This document shows, in pieces, positions 10,045-17,104 of a stretch of DNA of 64,000 nt. The notes under the pieces are model-generated. The model did no database searches. It was given only the letters and a program-made list of their open reading frames with translations, and was not told the DNA's origin. The stretch comes from Leptospira yanagawae serovar Saopaulo str. Sao Paulo = ATCC 700523 (GTDB lineage Bacteria; Spirochaetota; Leptospiria; Leptospirales; Leptospiraceae), in contig NZ_AOGX02000008.1 of the NCBI RefSeq assembly GCF_000332475.2, positions 124,001 through 188,000 on the forward strand, given 5' to 3'. A program made the position numbers and the translations under genes. How positions within the stretch are numbered: the stretch's first letter is position 1; each line of letters starts with the position of its first letter.

Positions 10045-10060
10045 TCACCAATACTGGCGA
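10045..10060. promoter_or_regulatory. 16-bp palindrome, copy 3 (one arm base altered)
   Basis: TCACCAATACTGGCGA matches the other two copies except one base in the right arm. It lies 55 bases before the start of the lipoprotein gene at 10115 and forms a tandem pair with copy 2. The pair sits between divergent genes, so one regulator could control both directions. Confidence 0.55.
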
Positions 10061-10114
10061 TTGTGTTTCACAACGATTTCTGATATTGTTAAAGGATCAA
10101 GTTTGAGGATTTCA

Positions 10115-10750
10115 ATGTTTATTTTATCAAAATATCGATTCATTCTAATGTTTAGTTTTTTCTTTTCCTTGGTTGTTAACTGTGCTTCTTTATCGACCTT
10201 AAGTGATAGCGAAGTAGAAGAACGATTAGAAAACTGTAAAAGTTTGGGTATGCCAGAAATCCCTTGTCGGGAAGTTGCCAATGAATTTGGAAGACGAAAA
10301 CAAGCGGAATACAAACGTGAAAAAGAAGCAGAAGCACTTGAGGATCAAAAAATCCAAAATGAAAAAGATGCAAAATCAATCGAGATGGCAAAAACGATAA
10401 AAATGCCACCTGCTGGAATGGTTGATCCTAATTTATCCAAACAAATGTTAGAAGCATATTCTGCCGCTTTCTCTGAAGAAAAGTTGACGAGTATGAGGGC
10501 AGTGATTGTGTCCAAGTCTTTTAGTCCGATCCGTCATGAGATCAGTGGGATCATCATAGCGAGAGGATTTGCAGGAGTTGTTGCGATGAAGCGACCCAAT
10601 GGAGAGTGTTTTGTTGCATCTACATATTATGAGCAAGTGTATGATGGACAAAAATACACAAATGTTTATTTCAAACGTTATTCCACTGCATGGCCACCAG
10701 AAAGTACGAAATACCAACAATTGATCGATTGTAATAATGTTTATAAATAA
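10115..10750 (+). CDS. Putative lipoprotein, function unknown
   Basis: A 211-residue protein. The ATG at 10115 has a fair ribosome-binding site (GAGGAT five bases upstream) and yields a lipoprotein signal peptide with lipobox LVVNC at about residue 23; an open extension upstream to 10061 has neither. The mature protein has a charged, Glu/Lys-rich helical segment (about residues 45-100) and a C-terminal domain with Tyr-rich strands (TYYEQVYDGQKYTNVYF) and two spaced Cys (GECF, IDCNN). I recognise no family. It is divergent from the sensor kinase gene, sharing an upstream region with two operator-like palindromes, so it may be a target or accessory of that system. Confidence 0.75.
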   Translation: MFILSKYRFILMFSFFFSLVVNCASLSTLSDSEVEERLENCKSLGMPEIPCREVANEFGRRKQAEYKREKEAEALEDQKIQNEKDAKSIEMAKTIKMPPAGMVDPNLSKQMLEAYSAAFSEEKLTSMRAVIVSKSFSPIRHEISGIIIARGFAGVVAMKRPNGECFVASTYYEQVYDGQKYTNVYFKRYSTAWPPESTKYQQLIDCNNVYK

Positions 10751-10827
10751 ATTTTATTCGAGATATAATATTAAAATTTAAAGTTCATATTCGTTCGTTC
10801 TTTTTCTATGCATCTTTTTCCTTTAAA

Positions 10828-10857
10828 GCCTGTTTGAAAATAACAGGCATATTTTTA
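10828..10857 (+). terminator. Possible rho-independent terminator
   Basis: A 7-base stem (GCCTGTT/AACAGGC) with a 7-base loop is followed by ATATTTTT. It lies about 80 bases after the lipoprotein stop and before the RDD gene. The stem is short and the T-tract imperfect. Confidence 0.45.
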
Positions 10858-10923
10858 CTTGAATGAGGATACCTTCCGAATATCTGGTTGTCAATTTGTG
10901 AAGTATATGACCTGATTTAGCTT

Positions 10924-11409
10924 ATGGCACAATTTGGAAATTTATATTTACCCTATGGTGTTACCTTGGCGACACCCTTACAAAGATTTTTCGCTGCATG
11001 CATTGACATCGTATTCATTTATGGCAGTGGATTTTTCGTTTTATTTGTTATATTGGTGATCAATGTTTTCATTCCTACGGAAAACCAATTCAGCACAATT
11101 TATCTCACGGGAATATGTTTGTTTTTTATATTGATCCCGTTTGTGATCAATTTGTACTTTTTAGAAAAGGAAGGACAAACCATAGGGAAAAAAATGATGA
11201 AAATTAAAATCGTAGATGAATCTGGAGCAATGATGTCAACTGATCGTCTGATTATGCTAAGGCAAATTGTGCCAGCATTATTATTTCATATACCCATTTT
11301 AGGTTTAATCTTTTTTTTGTTTGATGCGATTTTGATTTTCTCAAATAGAAGGCAATGTTTCCATGATCGAATTGCTAAAACCATTGTTGTGAATGTTCAT
11401 AAGTCCTAA
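10924..11409 (+). CDS. RDD-family membrane protein
   Basis: A 161-residue integral membrane protein with the RDD-family layout. The segment LATPLQRFFAACIDIVFIYG contains the diagnostic Arg and Asp of the first helix, a second helix follows (about residues 57-80), then the conserved GQTIGKKMMKIKIVDESG loop and a third helix (about 115-140). RDD proteins are widespread and poorly understood; some act in ion or proton transport, which cannot be assigned here. It stands alone, convergent with the TetR gene. Confidence 0.85.
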   Translation: MAQFGNLYLPYGVTLATPLQRFFAACIDIVFIYGSGFFVLFVILVINVFIPTENQFSTIYLTGICLFFILIPFVINLYFLEKEGQTIGKKMMKIKIVDESGAMMSTDRLIMLRQIVPALLFHIPILGLIFFLFDAILIFSNRRQCFHDRIAKTIVVNVHKS

Positions 11410-11416
11410 TTACGGC

Positions 11417-11453
11417 TTGATTCACTTTATCCTTAAAAAATAAAATGAATCAA
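11417..11453. terminator. Inverted repeat between convergent genes, possible terminator
   Basis: TTGATTCA and TGAATCAA form an 8-base stem around an AT-rich 21-base spacer that can itself pair in part. It sits in the 73-base gap between the convergent RDD and TetR genes. Position supports a bidirectional terminator; the AT-rich stem makes it weak. Confidence 0.35.
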
Positions 11454-11482
11454 TTTCTGAAATTGTTGGGACTATTGCATTT

Positions 11483-12109
11483 TCATGTTTTTGCAAACGT
11501 TTTCCAGAAAATATCAGTATGGCTCTTTAAATAGGCTTCAATGTTGAGTGGTCTTACTTTGTGACCACCTAATTTTTTTTGGTGTAATAAAACCAAAAAT
11601 AAGGGAGAGATTAAAAATAAAGCTGCGACTCTAGGTTCACATTCGATCAATTCATTTTGTCTCTGGTGTAGGATCAATCTTCGTTCAACAGCATCGAATA
11701 ATGGTTCGAATAAATGGACCAAATATGATGGTCCAAGTTCTTTTTCGCCCATGCCATGTGCCAATCCGAATTGATGGATTGTTCCTACTGGACCCGCTTC
11801 AAAACCACTTGTAATGTATTGGAGTAATTTATGAATTGATTCTTTTCCATTTCCTTCTGGTACCAATATTTTTTCTAAATAAGATTCGCCTTTGCTTTTG
11901 ATGTGGGTGAGTAGGGCTGTCATGACTCCATTTCGGTTTTGAAAATAGTGTTTCAAAGTTGGTGGAGAAACATTCAATAACTTCGCAACATTTCTAAAAC
12001 TAGGAAATTCTCTGAATTTTTTTTGGACTAATTTTTGAAAGAGTGATTCCAGAATTTTATTTCTTTTCACTTCATAGTCTTCGTTTTTACTACCTTCTGG
12101 TCTTGGCAT
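11483..12109 (-). CDS. TetR-family transcriptional regulator
   Basis: A 208-residue regulator with an N-terminal helix-turn-helix (about residues 15-60; FPSFRNVAKLLNVSPPTLKH followed by YFQNRNGVMTALL) and a larger helical ligand-binding domain ending in hydrophobic helices (VAALFLISPLFLVLLHQKK). The HTH is slightly unusual in having PPTLKHYF where TetR proteins typically have GTLYYHF. The ligand and targets are not evident; no enzyme or pump gene is adjacent. The neighbouring small HTH gene at 12263-12454 looks like a shortened relative. Confidence 0.82.
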   Translation of the reverse strand: MPRPEGSKNEDYEVKRNKILESLFQKLVQKKFREFPSFRNVAKLLNVSPPTLKHYFQNRNGVMTALLTHIKSKGESYLEKILVPEGNGKESIHKLLQYITSGFEAGPVGTIHQFGLAHGMGEKELGPSYLVHLFEPLFDAVERRLILHQRQNELIECEPRVAALFLISPLFLVLLHQKKLGGHKVRPLNIEAYLKSHTDIFWKTFAKT

Positions 12110-12238
12110 AAATTCTATCGTTTAATAAATCCAAAGATAATAGGAAATCACAAAATCATTTTCAATTATATTATGGAGTGGAACGGTATTTTTAGATTTC
12201 AATTTCAACTTCCGATTGTGTTTTTGAGAAAGGTTTTT

Positions 12239-12270
12239 TTTTGTAAAAAGATAAAGATCTTTTTACAAAA
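12239..12270. terminator. Perfect 14-base hairpin overlapping the end of the small HTH gene
   Basis: TTTTGTAAAAAGAT and ATCTTTTTACAAAA form a perfect 14-base stem with an AAAG loop. It is AT-rich but long. The stop codon of the small HTH gene (12263-12265) lies inside the stem, which suits a terminator or a 3' stability element for that gene. It may instead mark the break that shortened the gene. Confidence 0.45.
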
Positions 12271-12454
12271 TATTCTTATTTTTAAATAATTTTTTTAATT
12301 CATATGTTTGTATATTTAAGATTTTTGCAATCGTAACCAAATTAGGCAACGTTTCCATGTTGTTGATTTCTAATGCAGTAGACAATTTTTCTAACAAAAT
12401 TTTCTTTTTTTGATCTAAAATTCCCTTTTTGGTAGGTTTTGGGTTTCGATTCAT
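12263..12454 (-). CDS. Short HTH protein resembling a truncated TetR N-terminus
   Basis: From the ATG at 12454 this is a 63-residue, Lys-rich protein. Its core (KKILLEKLSTALEI, then LPNLVTIAKILNIQTYELKK) lines up with the TetR protein next door (RNKILESLFQKL, then FPSFRNVAKLLNVSPPTLKH) through the HTH and stops where the ligand-binding domain would begin. It could be the remnant of a duplicated regulator, or a functional HTH-only protein. A perfect inverted repeat immediately upstream (12464-12493) looks like an intact operator, which favours some retained function. An in-frame ATG at 12478 exists but lies inside that operator. Confidence 0.5.
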   Translation of the reverse strand: MNRNPKPTKKGILDQKKKILLEKLSTALEINNMETLPNLVTIAKILNIQTYELKKLFKNKNIL

Positions 12455-12463
12455 TTTTCCGTT

Positions 12464-12493
12464 TATATTGTATATCAAATGGTATACAATATA
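12464..12493. promoter_or_regulatory. Perfect 11-base inverted repeat, probable operator
   Basis: TATATTGTATA and TATACAATATA are exact reverse complements separated by the 8-base spacer TCAAATGG. The element ends 9 bases upstream of the preferred start of the short HTH gene. Size and symmetry fit a dimeric TetR-type operator, consistent with autoregulation by this protein or its full-length neighbour. Confidence 0.55.
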
Positions 12494-12540
12494 AAATAAA
12501 ATATCCCAATTGGTATAGGATAATCAATTCTTTTTTTAAG

Positions 12541-13209
12541 ATTTGTTTTTGTTAGTTGGACTTGGTTTTGGATTTTTGACTGGTGCCCCAGGAGGGAATC
12601 GCCCTCTCCGCTGCCAACACATCCTGTGTTGTCTGCGCTCCGAGGCACGGTTTTGTTCGTCGCCTCCCATCCAGGTCGGCTTATCCAAAACATTGCTCCC
12701 TATGGGTCGCAACGTTTTGGTTCACAAAACTGTTCGATTCCGATTTGTTTTTGTTAGTTGGACTTTGTTTTGGATTTTTAACTGGTGCCCCAGGAGGGAA
12801 TCGCCCTCTCCGCTGCCAACACATCCTGTGTTGTCTGCGCTCCGAGGCACGGTTTTGTTCGTCGCCTCCCATCCAGGTCGGCTTATCCAAAACATTGCTC
12901 CCTATGGGTCGCAACGTTTTGGTTCACAAAACTGTTCGATTCCCGATTTGTTTTTGTTAGTTGGACTTTGTTTTGGATTTTTAACTGGTGCCCCAGGAGG
13001 GAATCGCCCTCTCCGCTGCCAACACATCCTGTGTTGTCTGCGCTCCGAGGCACGGTTTTGTTCGTCGCCTCCCATCCAGGTCGGCTTATCCAAAACATTG
13101 CTCCCTATGGGTCGCAACGTTTTGGTTCACAAAACTGTTCGATTCCCGATTTGTTTTTGTTAGTTGGACTTTGTTTTGGATTTTTAACTGGTGCCCCAGG
13201 AGGGAATCG
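12541..13209 (-). repeat. Tandem 203-bp repeats that each carry the tRNA-Arg 3' end
   Basis: Units begin at 12581, 12783 and 12986 (202, 203 and 203 bases), and the next period at 13189 is the 3' end of the tRNA-Arg gene itself. A further 40-base partial copy lies at 12541-12580. Each unit carries the last 21 bases of the tRNA (ending CCTCCTGGGGCACCA on the minus strand) fused to about 182 bases of non-tRNA sequence. The units are almost identical; the first differs mainly by one missing C near 12740. On the minus strand a unit can form a 12-base stem (CCAAAACGUUGC with GCAAUGUUUUGG) including one G-U pair, and a 7-base hairpin CAACACA/TGTGTTG. The array lies directly downstream of, and in the sense of, the tRNA. 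Confidence 0.9.
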
Positions 13210-13263
13210 AACCCCCACTGTCGGTTCCGAAGACCGATGTTCTATCCGTTGAACTACCAGGGC
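13189..13263 (-). tRNA. tRNA-Arg (anticodon TCG)
   Basis: The minus strand folds as a complete cloverleaf: acceptor GCCCTGG pairs with CTGGGGC (two G-U pairs), D-arm with AGTTCAACGGATAGAAC, anticodon stem TCGGT/ACCGA around loop CTTCGGA, T-arm GGGGGTTCGATTCCCTC, and an encoded CCA end. Anticodon TCG reads CGA and related Arg codons. It begins 19 bases after the stop of the membrane-protein gene on the same strand, so it may be processed from a shared transcript. Its 3' end seeds the tandem repeat array downstream. Confidence 0.95.
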
Positions 13264-13282
13264 ATGCTTGAGGGATGTAATG

Positions 13283-14128
13283 TCAGGATAGGGGGAGGCT
13301 ATCCTTGGGCAAATGATTTTTTGAAAAAGAAAAACTCATTCGTACGATATAGGAGAAAAGTAAAATTGTCCAAATGACAAGAAGAAATCTTAAAAATAGA
13401 AATACATAATAGATCGGTTTTGGTTTTCCTGGAATCAGGAAAACAGTTAAATCATTCACTTGGAAAAGACTGGAACCTGCTATTTTTTTCCGAATGGCAT
13501 CAAAGTTCTTTCTGAAATCACCTAATCGTTCCGATGGATCCAAATGAAAGTCGTTTGTGTACCGTAAGGATCCTTCATCACCAAAGGCATAAAATGTTGC
13601 CTCCCAACCAATGAAAGCAAGGTGGATCGGAAAAGAACCTGGTGGGTTTTTAATAAAAAAATAGATGGTACCACCTTCATAAACAAAGGATGGGATTTGC
13701 CCTTCCAATCGAAGTTTCTCTTTGCTAAAACCATCTTCGTAAAAATCAGACCAATCCCCCCATTGGAAAATGGTACCACGGTCTTCTTTCCAAAGGATCC
13801 CACCTAAATTTCCAATTTGTTCTAAATCAGATGCCCAAGTTTCACGTTTCTCTTTGGAAGAGGTAAGGTTATCCTTTGTGATTTGATTCTGTTTTAGAGA
13901 GTTTTTGATGCGGATGCGAAGTTGTCGAACTTCAGCTTGGTTTGTTTCCAAAATCCTTTTTTTGATTTCGATTTCCTCTTTTTGGAATGGATCGGAAAAA
14001 ACTACTTCGGACAAAGTGAGGAGAATTTCTGTGAGTGGGTCTTGTTCCATTTTTGGTGCCACTGCCTCGGAAGGTGTAACCATAGAAAAGAGAGAGACAA
14101 GGAAAATAAAAATATAAATTCTCATCAT
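13283..14128 (-). CDS. Putative exported protein with a C-terminal membrane anchor
   Basis: About 281 residues. A signal peptide (MMRIYIFIFLVSLFSMVTPS, likely cut after SEA) leads into a charged helical region that is probably a coiled coil (about residues 35-95), a Trp/Phe-rich domain (GTIFQWGDWSDFYEDG), and one strong membrane helix near the C-terminus ([20 protein letters not shown]) followed by a short basic tail. This gives one large periplasmic domain anchored at its end. I recognise no family. In-frame ATGs at 14143, 14128 and 14125 are all possible; 14128 gives a clean signal peptide. It precedes tRNA-Arg by 19 bases. Confidence 0.7.
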   Translation of the reverse strand: MMRIYIFIFLVSLFSMVTPSEAVAPKMEQDPLTEILLTLSEVVFSDPFQKEEIEIKKRILETNQAEVRQLRIRIKNSLKQNQITKDNLTSSKEKRETWASDLEQIGNLGGILWKEDRGTIFQWGDWSDFYEDGFSKEKLRLEGQIPSFVYEGGTIYFFIKNPPGSFPIHLAFIGWEATFYAFGDEGSLRYTNDFHLDPSERLGDFRKNFDAIRKKIAGSSLFQVNDLTVFLIPGKPKPIYYVFLFLRFLLVIWTILLFSYIVRMSFSFSKNHLPKDSLPLS

Positions 14129-14157
14129 ATTCTGTATCGGCAATCTGGAGTCTATTT

Positions 14158-14514
14158 ATGACTTGTCCCATCTGTGAAGCACATAAAAATCCCGAAGAAA
14201 TCCTTTATGAAAATGAATTTTGGATTATAAGAAAAGCAAACCAAAACCTCGAAGGTTATCTTTATTTAGAAGCGAAACGTCATGTCGAATTTTGGCACCA
14301 ATTAACACTCGAACAATTTGAATCGTATGGCAAAGCACTCCATAAAGGGACAGAGATTGTGGAAGGTTACCATCCAGAGAAGATGTACATGACTGCTATT
14401 GCCGAACGTGTTCCGCATTTGCATGTCCATCTCATTCCCAGATACGCGGGGCAAACCCCGGGAATCGAACACATTGCCAAGGCCACCGGGCCAGGATTTC
14501 CAAAACCAATGTAA
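14158..14514 (+). CDS. HIT-family nucleotide-binding protein
   Basis: A compact 118-residue protein with the histidine triad HLHVHLIPRY (about residues 82-91), whose middle His attacks the alpha-phosphate in nucleotide hydrolases and transferases. An N-terminal CPICEAH motif may bind zinc, as in many bacterial HIT proteins. The substrate cannot be named; HIT proteins act on nucleoside phosphoramidates or dinucleoside polyphosphates. It lies just upstream of two polyphosphate kinase 2-type genes, which also handle nucleotides. Confidence 0.9.
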   Translation: MTCPICEAHKNPEEILYENEFWIIRKANQNLEGYLYLEAKRHVEFWHQLTLEQFESYGKALHKGTEIVEGYHPEKMYMTAIAERVPHLHVHLIPRYAGQTPGIEHIAKATGPGFPKPM

Positions 14515-14558
14515 AAAATGCTTGGAGGTTGTAAAAAAACTCCATAGCATTTTGGTTT

Positions 14559-15314
14559 GTGATTTTAGACCGACATCCCACAAACCAAATTCCCAATTCC
14601 TCGTTAGAGGAATTGGGTAGCTTGCAAGAACGTTTTTTTCTTTTACAAAGAGAAAGTGGACGCCAAAAGATCGCTCACATCTTTATACTCGAAGGGTTTG
14701 CTTCATCTGGAAAAGGTTCCATCTTACAGTCCTTAACCATCCGCCTCGACCCAAGAAAATTTAAAGTACATTCTCCTTATGTAGACCAATCAGAGGATCG
14801 AGGGTATCCATTTTTATGGAACTTTTGGAAAGTGTTACCTCGATATGGTGAATTTCTTTTTTACTTGAACACATATTATAGTCGTTTGGCGTATCTTAGA
14901 TCGCAGAAGAAAATAAGTTTAGCAGAATACGATCACAGGTTGTTATCAATTCTCAATACGGAACGCATTTTATCGAAAGATAAAATCATCGTTCATAAAT
15001 TCTTTTTCCATCTATCCAAAAAAGAACAAAAGAAACGATTGGAAGATGCCAAAAAAAAGAAAAAGGAGTGGGAACTTTCTGCGTATGACAAAGACCAAGG
15101 CGAACATTACAAACGGTATTTCGGAATTTTTGATTCGATCTTAAGTTCTTCACGGACAATTGATTCTCCATGGATTGTGATTTCTAGTGATCATAAAGAT
15201 GATACCAAACTACTTGTTTTTGAAGCCATTTTAGAAAGTTTAGAACGAACGTTAAACTATGATTCAAAAGCAAATTTACAAATGATCCAACGAGGAATGG
15301 AACTTATCCCATGA
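14559..15314 (+). CDS. Divergent PPK2-like protein, probably without normal catalysis
   Basis: A 251-residue protein clearly related to polyphosphate kinase 2: Walker A GFASSGKGSILQSL and LDPRKFKVHSPY match the downstream gene's GWDAAGKGGAIRRL and IDPRLFEVHHIA. It lacks the conserved Walker B-type motif (DRSYYGR in the partner), having YLNTYYSR, and the later Trp-Arg-Asn-Arg segment is replaced. Its stop overlaps the next gene's ATG (ATGA), so the two are translationally coupled. Class II PPK2 enzymes are single chains of two such domains, only the C-terminal one being active, so this looks like that degenerate first domain as a separate protein. The GTG at 14559 is the best start but not certain. 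Confidence 0.75.
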   Translation: MILDRHPTNQIPNSSLEELGSLQERFFLLQRESGRQKIAHIFILEGFASSGKGSILQSLTIRLDPRKFKVHSPYVDQSEDRGYPFLWNFWKVLPRYGEFLFYLNTYYSRLAYLRSQKKISLAEYDHRLLSILNTERILSKDKIIVHKFFFHLSKKEQKKRLEDAKKKKKEWELSAYDKDQGEHYKRYFGIFDSILSSSRTIDSPWIVISSDHKDDTKLLVFEAILESLERTLNYDSKANLQMIQRGMELIP

Positions 15315-16051
15315 AACATAACCTCATTCAATCCAAAGTTCTAAATTTAAAACAACTCGATCTTAATATTTCGATTCCAAGTGATGAATACCAAATCCAA
15401 ATGAAAGGATTAAAAAATAAAATCAGAGATTTAACCTTTCTAACAAAAGCGAAAAACAAACCTGTGTTAATTGTATTTGAAGGTTGGGATGCAGCGGGCA
15501 AGGGGGGAGCGATTCGCCGACTCACTTCCGAAATCGATCCACGTTTATTTGAAGTCCATCATATTGCAGCTCCAAATGAGGAAGAAATCAAACACCATTA
15601 TCTTTGGAGGTTTTGGAATCGAATACCTAAAATAGGTCATATAGGAATTTTTGATCGTTCTTATTATGGGCGAGTGCTTGTGGAACGAGTGGAAGGATTT
15701 GCCAATGAATCGGAGTGGTCACGTGCCTACGAAGAAATCTTTTTATTCGAAGAACAACTCCAAAGTTTTGGCACCATCATCATCAAGTTTTGGTTGCATA
15801 TCAGTTCGGAAGAACAGCTGGCTCGATTTGAAATGCGTAAAAACGATCCGCTCCGACGTTGGAAACTAACGGACGAAGATTGGCGTAACCGTGACAAATG
15901 GCAATTATATGAAGATGCAGCCAATGAAATGTTCCAAAAAACGGATTCTCCCAAAGCCCCTTGGCATTTAGTTCCTGCCAATGACAAATACTTTGCACGA
16001 GTGATGGTGATGGAAGCAGTGGTGAAACGCTTAATTGACGAATTAGAATGA
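15311..16051 (+). CDS. Polyphosphate kinase 2 family protein
   Basis: A 246-residue PPK2 that transfers phosphate between polyphosphate and nucleotides. It has Walker A (EGWDAAGKGGAIRRL, about residues 58-72), the HHYLWRFW segment, Walker B-type DRSYYGRVLVERVEGF (about 115-130), and the lid and later motifs WRNRDKWQLYEDA and APWHLVPANDKYFAR. All key PPK2 features are present. Whether it prefers AMP, ADP or GDP cannot be read safely. It overlaps the degenerate PPK2 gene upstream by four bases, so the two products probably form one complex. Confidence 0.9.
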   Translation: MKHNLIQSKVLNLKQLDLNISIPSDEYQIQMKGLKNKIRDLTFLTKAKNKPVLIVFEGWDAAGKGGAIRRLTSEIDPRLFEVHHIAAPNEEEIKHHYLWRFWNRIPKIGHIGIFDRSYYGRVLVERVEGFANESEWSRAYEEIFLFEEQLQSFGTIIIKFWLHISSEEQLARFEMRKNDPLRRWKLTDEDWRNRDKWQLYEDAANEMFQKTDSPKAPWHLVPANDKYFARVMVMEAVVKRLIDELE

Positions 16052-16173
16052 ATGTTGCTACGGGAAACAATTAACCTATGTAAGGTTCATTTTTTTACGG
16101 TTCAGAAGATTCCAACTTTTTTGGGGATAGATAAAAAAAATCGGGTCATTACAGATTTTGCAAAATAGTTTCA

Positions 16174-16202
16174 TTGACAACAGTTTCCTGGGAAACTATT
16201 AT
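16174..16202 (+). promoter_or_regulatory. Sigma-70-type promoter of the MarR gene
   Basis: TTGACA (16174-16179), a 17-base spacer and TATTAT (16197-16202) are a near-consensus promoter. Transcription would begin about 7 bases later, near 16209, one base before the ATG at 16210. This predicts a leaderless or almost leaderless mRNA. Confidence 0.75.
16182..16197. promoter_or_regulatory. Probable MarR operator inside the promoter spacer
   Basis: AGTTTCCTGGGAAACT has 7-base perfect arms around a 2-base centre and fills the spacer between the -35 and -10 boxes. A second half-site pair, ATAGTTTC (16165-16172) and GAAACTAT (16192-16199), overlaps the first. Binding here would block RNA polymerase, the usual autoregulation of MarR proteins. 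Confidence 0.65.
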
Positions 16203-16209
16203 TGGATTG

Positions 16210-16680
16210 ATGACATCTGAGGCGAACCTAGAACCAAGCCACCTAAAATCACATTTGGGATACCATCTGCGGGTGGTATCAAATGCAGTTTCTCACTCTT
16301 TTGCAAAAAAACTTACCAGTTTGGATGTTACAGTTGCGGAATGGGTGATTTTAAGAGAAATGTATGCCAATCCAAACAATACGTCTCCAAGTGGAGTGGC
16401 GGAGTTTACGGGCCTTAGTCGGGGCGCTGTTTCGAAACTCATCGATCGGTTGTTACAGAAAAAGCTTGTGAGTAGAGAGGAAGGTTCAGTTGACCGTCGA
16501 TACCAAGAAATCAAACTCACGAAACCGGGAAGGATACTTGTTCCAAAACTTGCAAAGATCGCAGATGAGAATGATGAGTTCTTTTTTTCAATGCTGACAC
16601 CAACGGAAAAAAAAGAAATCCGGAAGATTTTAATCAAACTCACAAACTTACACAAACTAAATACAAATCCAATTGAATGA
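16210..16680 (+). CDS. MarR-family transcriptional regulator
   Basis: A 156-residue winged-helix regulator. The HTH and wing are clear: PSGVAEFTGLSRGAVSKLID, then RLLQKKLVSREEGSVDRRYQ and EIKLTKPGRILVPKL, flanked by dimerisation helices. I start at the ATG at 16210 because the near-consensus promoter lies immediately upstream; a TTG at 16174 is in frame but is part of the -35 box. The operator-like palindrome in the promoter indicates autoregulation. The DUF1398 gene starts 10 bases after the stop, so it is the likely regulated partner. Confidence 0.9.
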   Translation: MTSEANLEPSHLKSHLGYHLRVVSNAVSHSFAKKLTSLDVTVAEWVILREMYANPNNTSPSGVAEFTGLSRGAVSKLIDRLLQKKLVSREEGSVDRRYQEIKLTKPGRILVPKLAKIADENDEFFFSMLTPTEKKEIRKILIKLTNLHKLNTNPIE

Positions 16681-16690
16681 GGCAAAGACA

Positions 16691-17104
16691 ATGACTAGTT
16701 TAATCACAAAACTAACCGAAGCACAAAAGTATGCGATGTCCATCCGACCAAAGATTGGAGGATTTCCAGTCCTTGCAGAAGTGTTAAGGCAAGCAGGAGT
16801 TCTCATGAACCGTTGGACCTTACCTTCGTGCCAGTCCGTTTATTTGATGCAAGGTGGCTCGGTTGTCCAACAAGGAACCCCTCTTGTCACAGGAATACAT
16901 GAAATTCCCGTTTTCCAAAAAGATCTTTTAATTAAGGCCCTTCGAAAAGACCAGGAAGGAGGGAGCACGTTCCCTGAATTTTTGCAAGCTGCATGGGATG
17001 CAGGAGTTGTTGGCTACGAAGCCCATTTGAATGAGAGAAAAGTTGTTTATTACGGCGTAAACGGAGAAAGTTATTTAGAGGAATACCCGGAAGTTTATTT
17101 ATAG
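16691..17104 (+). CDS. DUF1398 (YbcV-like) family protein
   Basis: A 137-residue soluble protein matching DUF1398 as I recall it: an N-terminal helical half (LTEAQKYAMSIRPKIGGFPV then LAEVLRQAGV), a central strand region (SVVQQGTPLV) and an aromatic C-terminus (VVYYGVNGESYLEEYPEVYL). The biochemical function of the family is unknown. The ATG at 16691 has a GAGG ribosome-binding site 8 bases upstream; an ATG at 16673 overlaps the MarR end and is less likely. It is almost certainly co-transcribed with the MarR gene. Its 3' end overlaps the convergent gene by 10 bases. Confidence 0.8.
   Translation: MTSLITKLTEAQKYAMSIRPKIGGFPVLAEVLRQAGVLMNRWTLPSCQSVYLMQGGSVVQQGTPLVTGIHEIPVFQKDLLIKALRKDQEGGSTFPEFLQAAWDAGVVGYEAHLNERKVVYYGVNGESYLEEYPEVYL

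Noticed and set aside
10045..10314. Minus-strand 89-codon frame opposite the lipoprotein at 10115
   Set aside because: It is the antisense of a gene with a clear signal peptide and lipobox, and it overlaps the palindrome pair.
12541..13209. Possible CRISPR array
   Set aside because: Units are 203 bases and nearly identical throughout, with no short repeat plus unique spacer pattern and no cas genes nearby.
12543..13377. Several open frames on both strands across the repeat array, with peptide text such as CPRRESNPH
   Set aside because: They repeat with the 203-base period and read through a tRNA; peptides like GAPGGNRTP are a well-known artefact of translating tRNA 3' ends. No ribosome-binding site or coding bias supports them.
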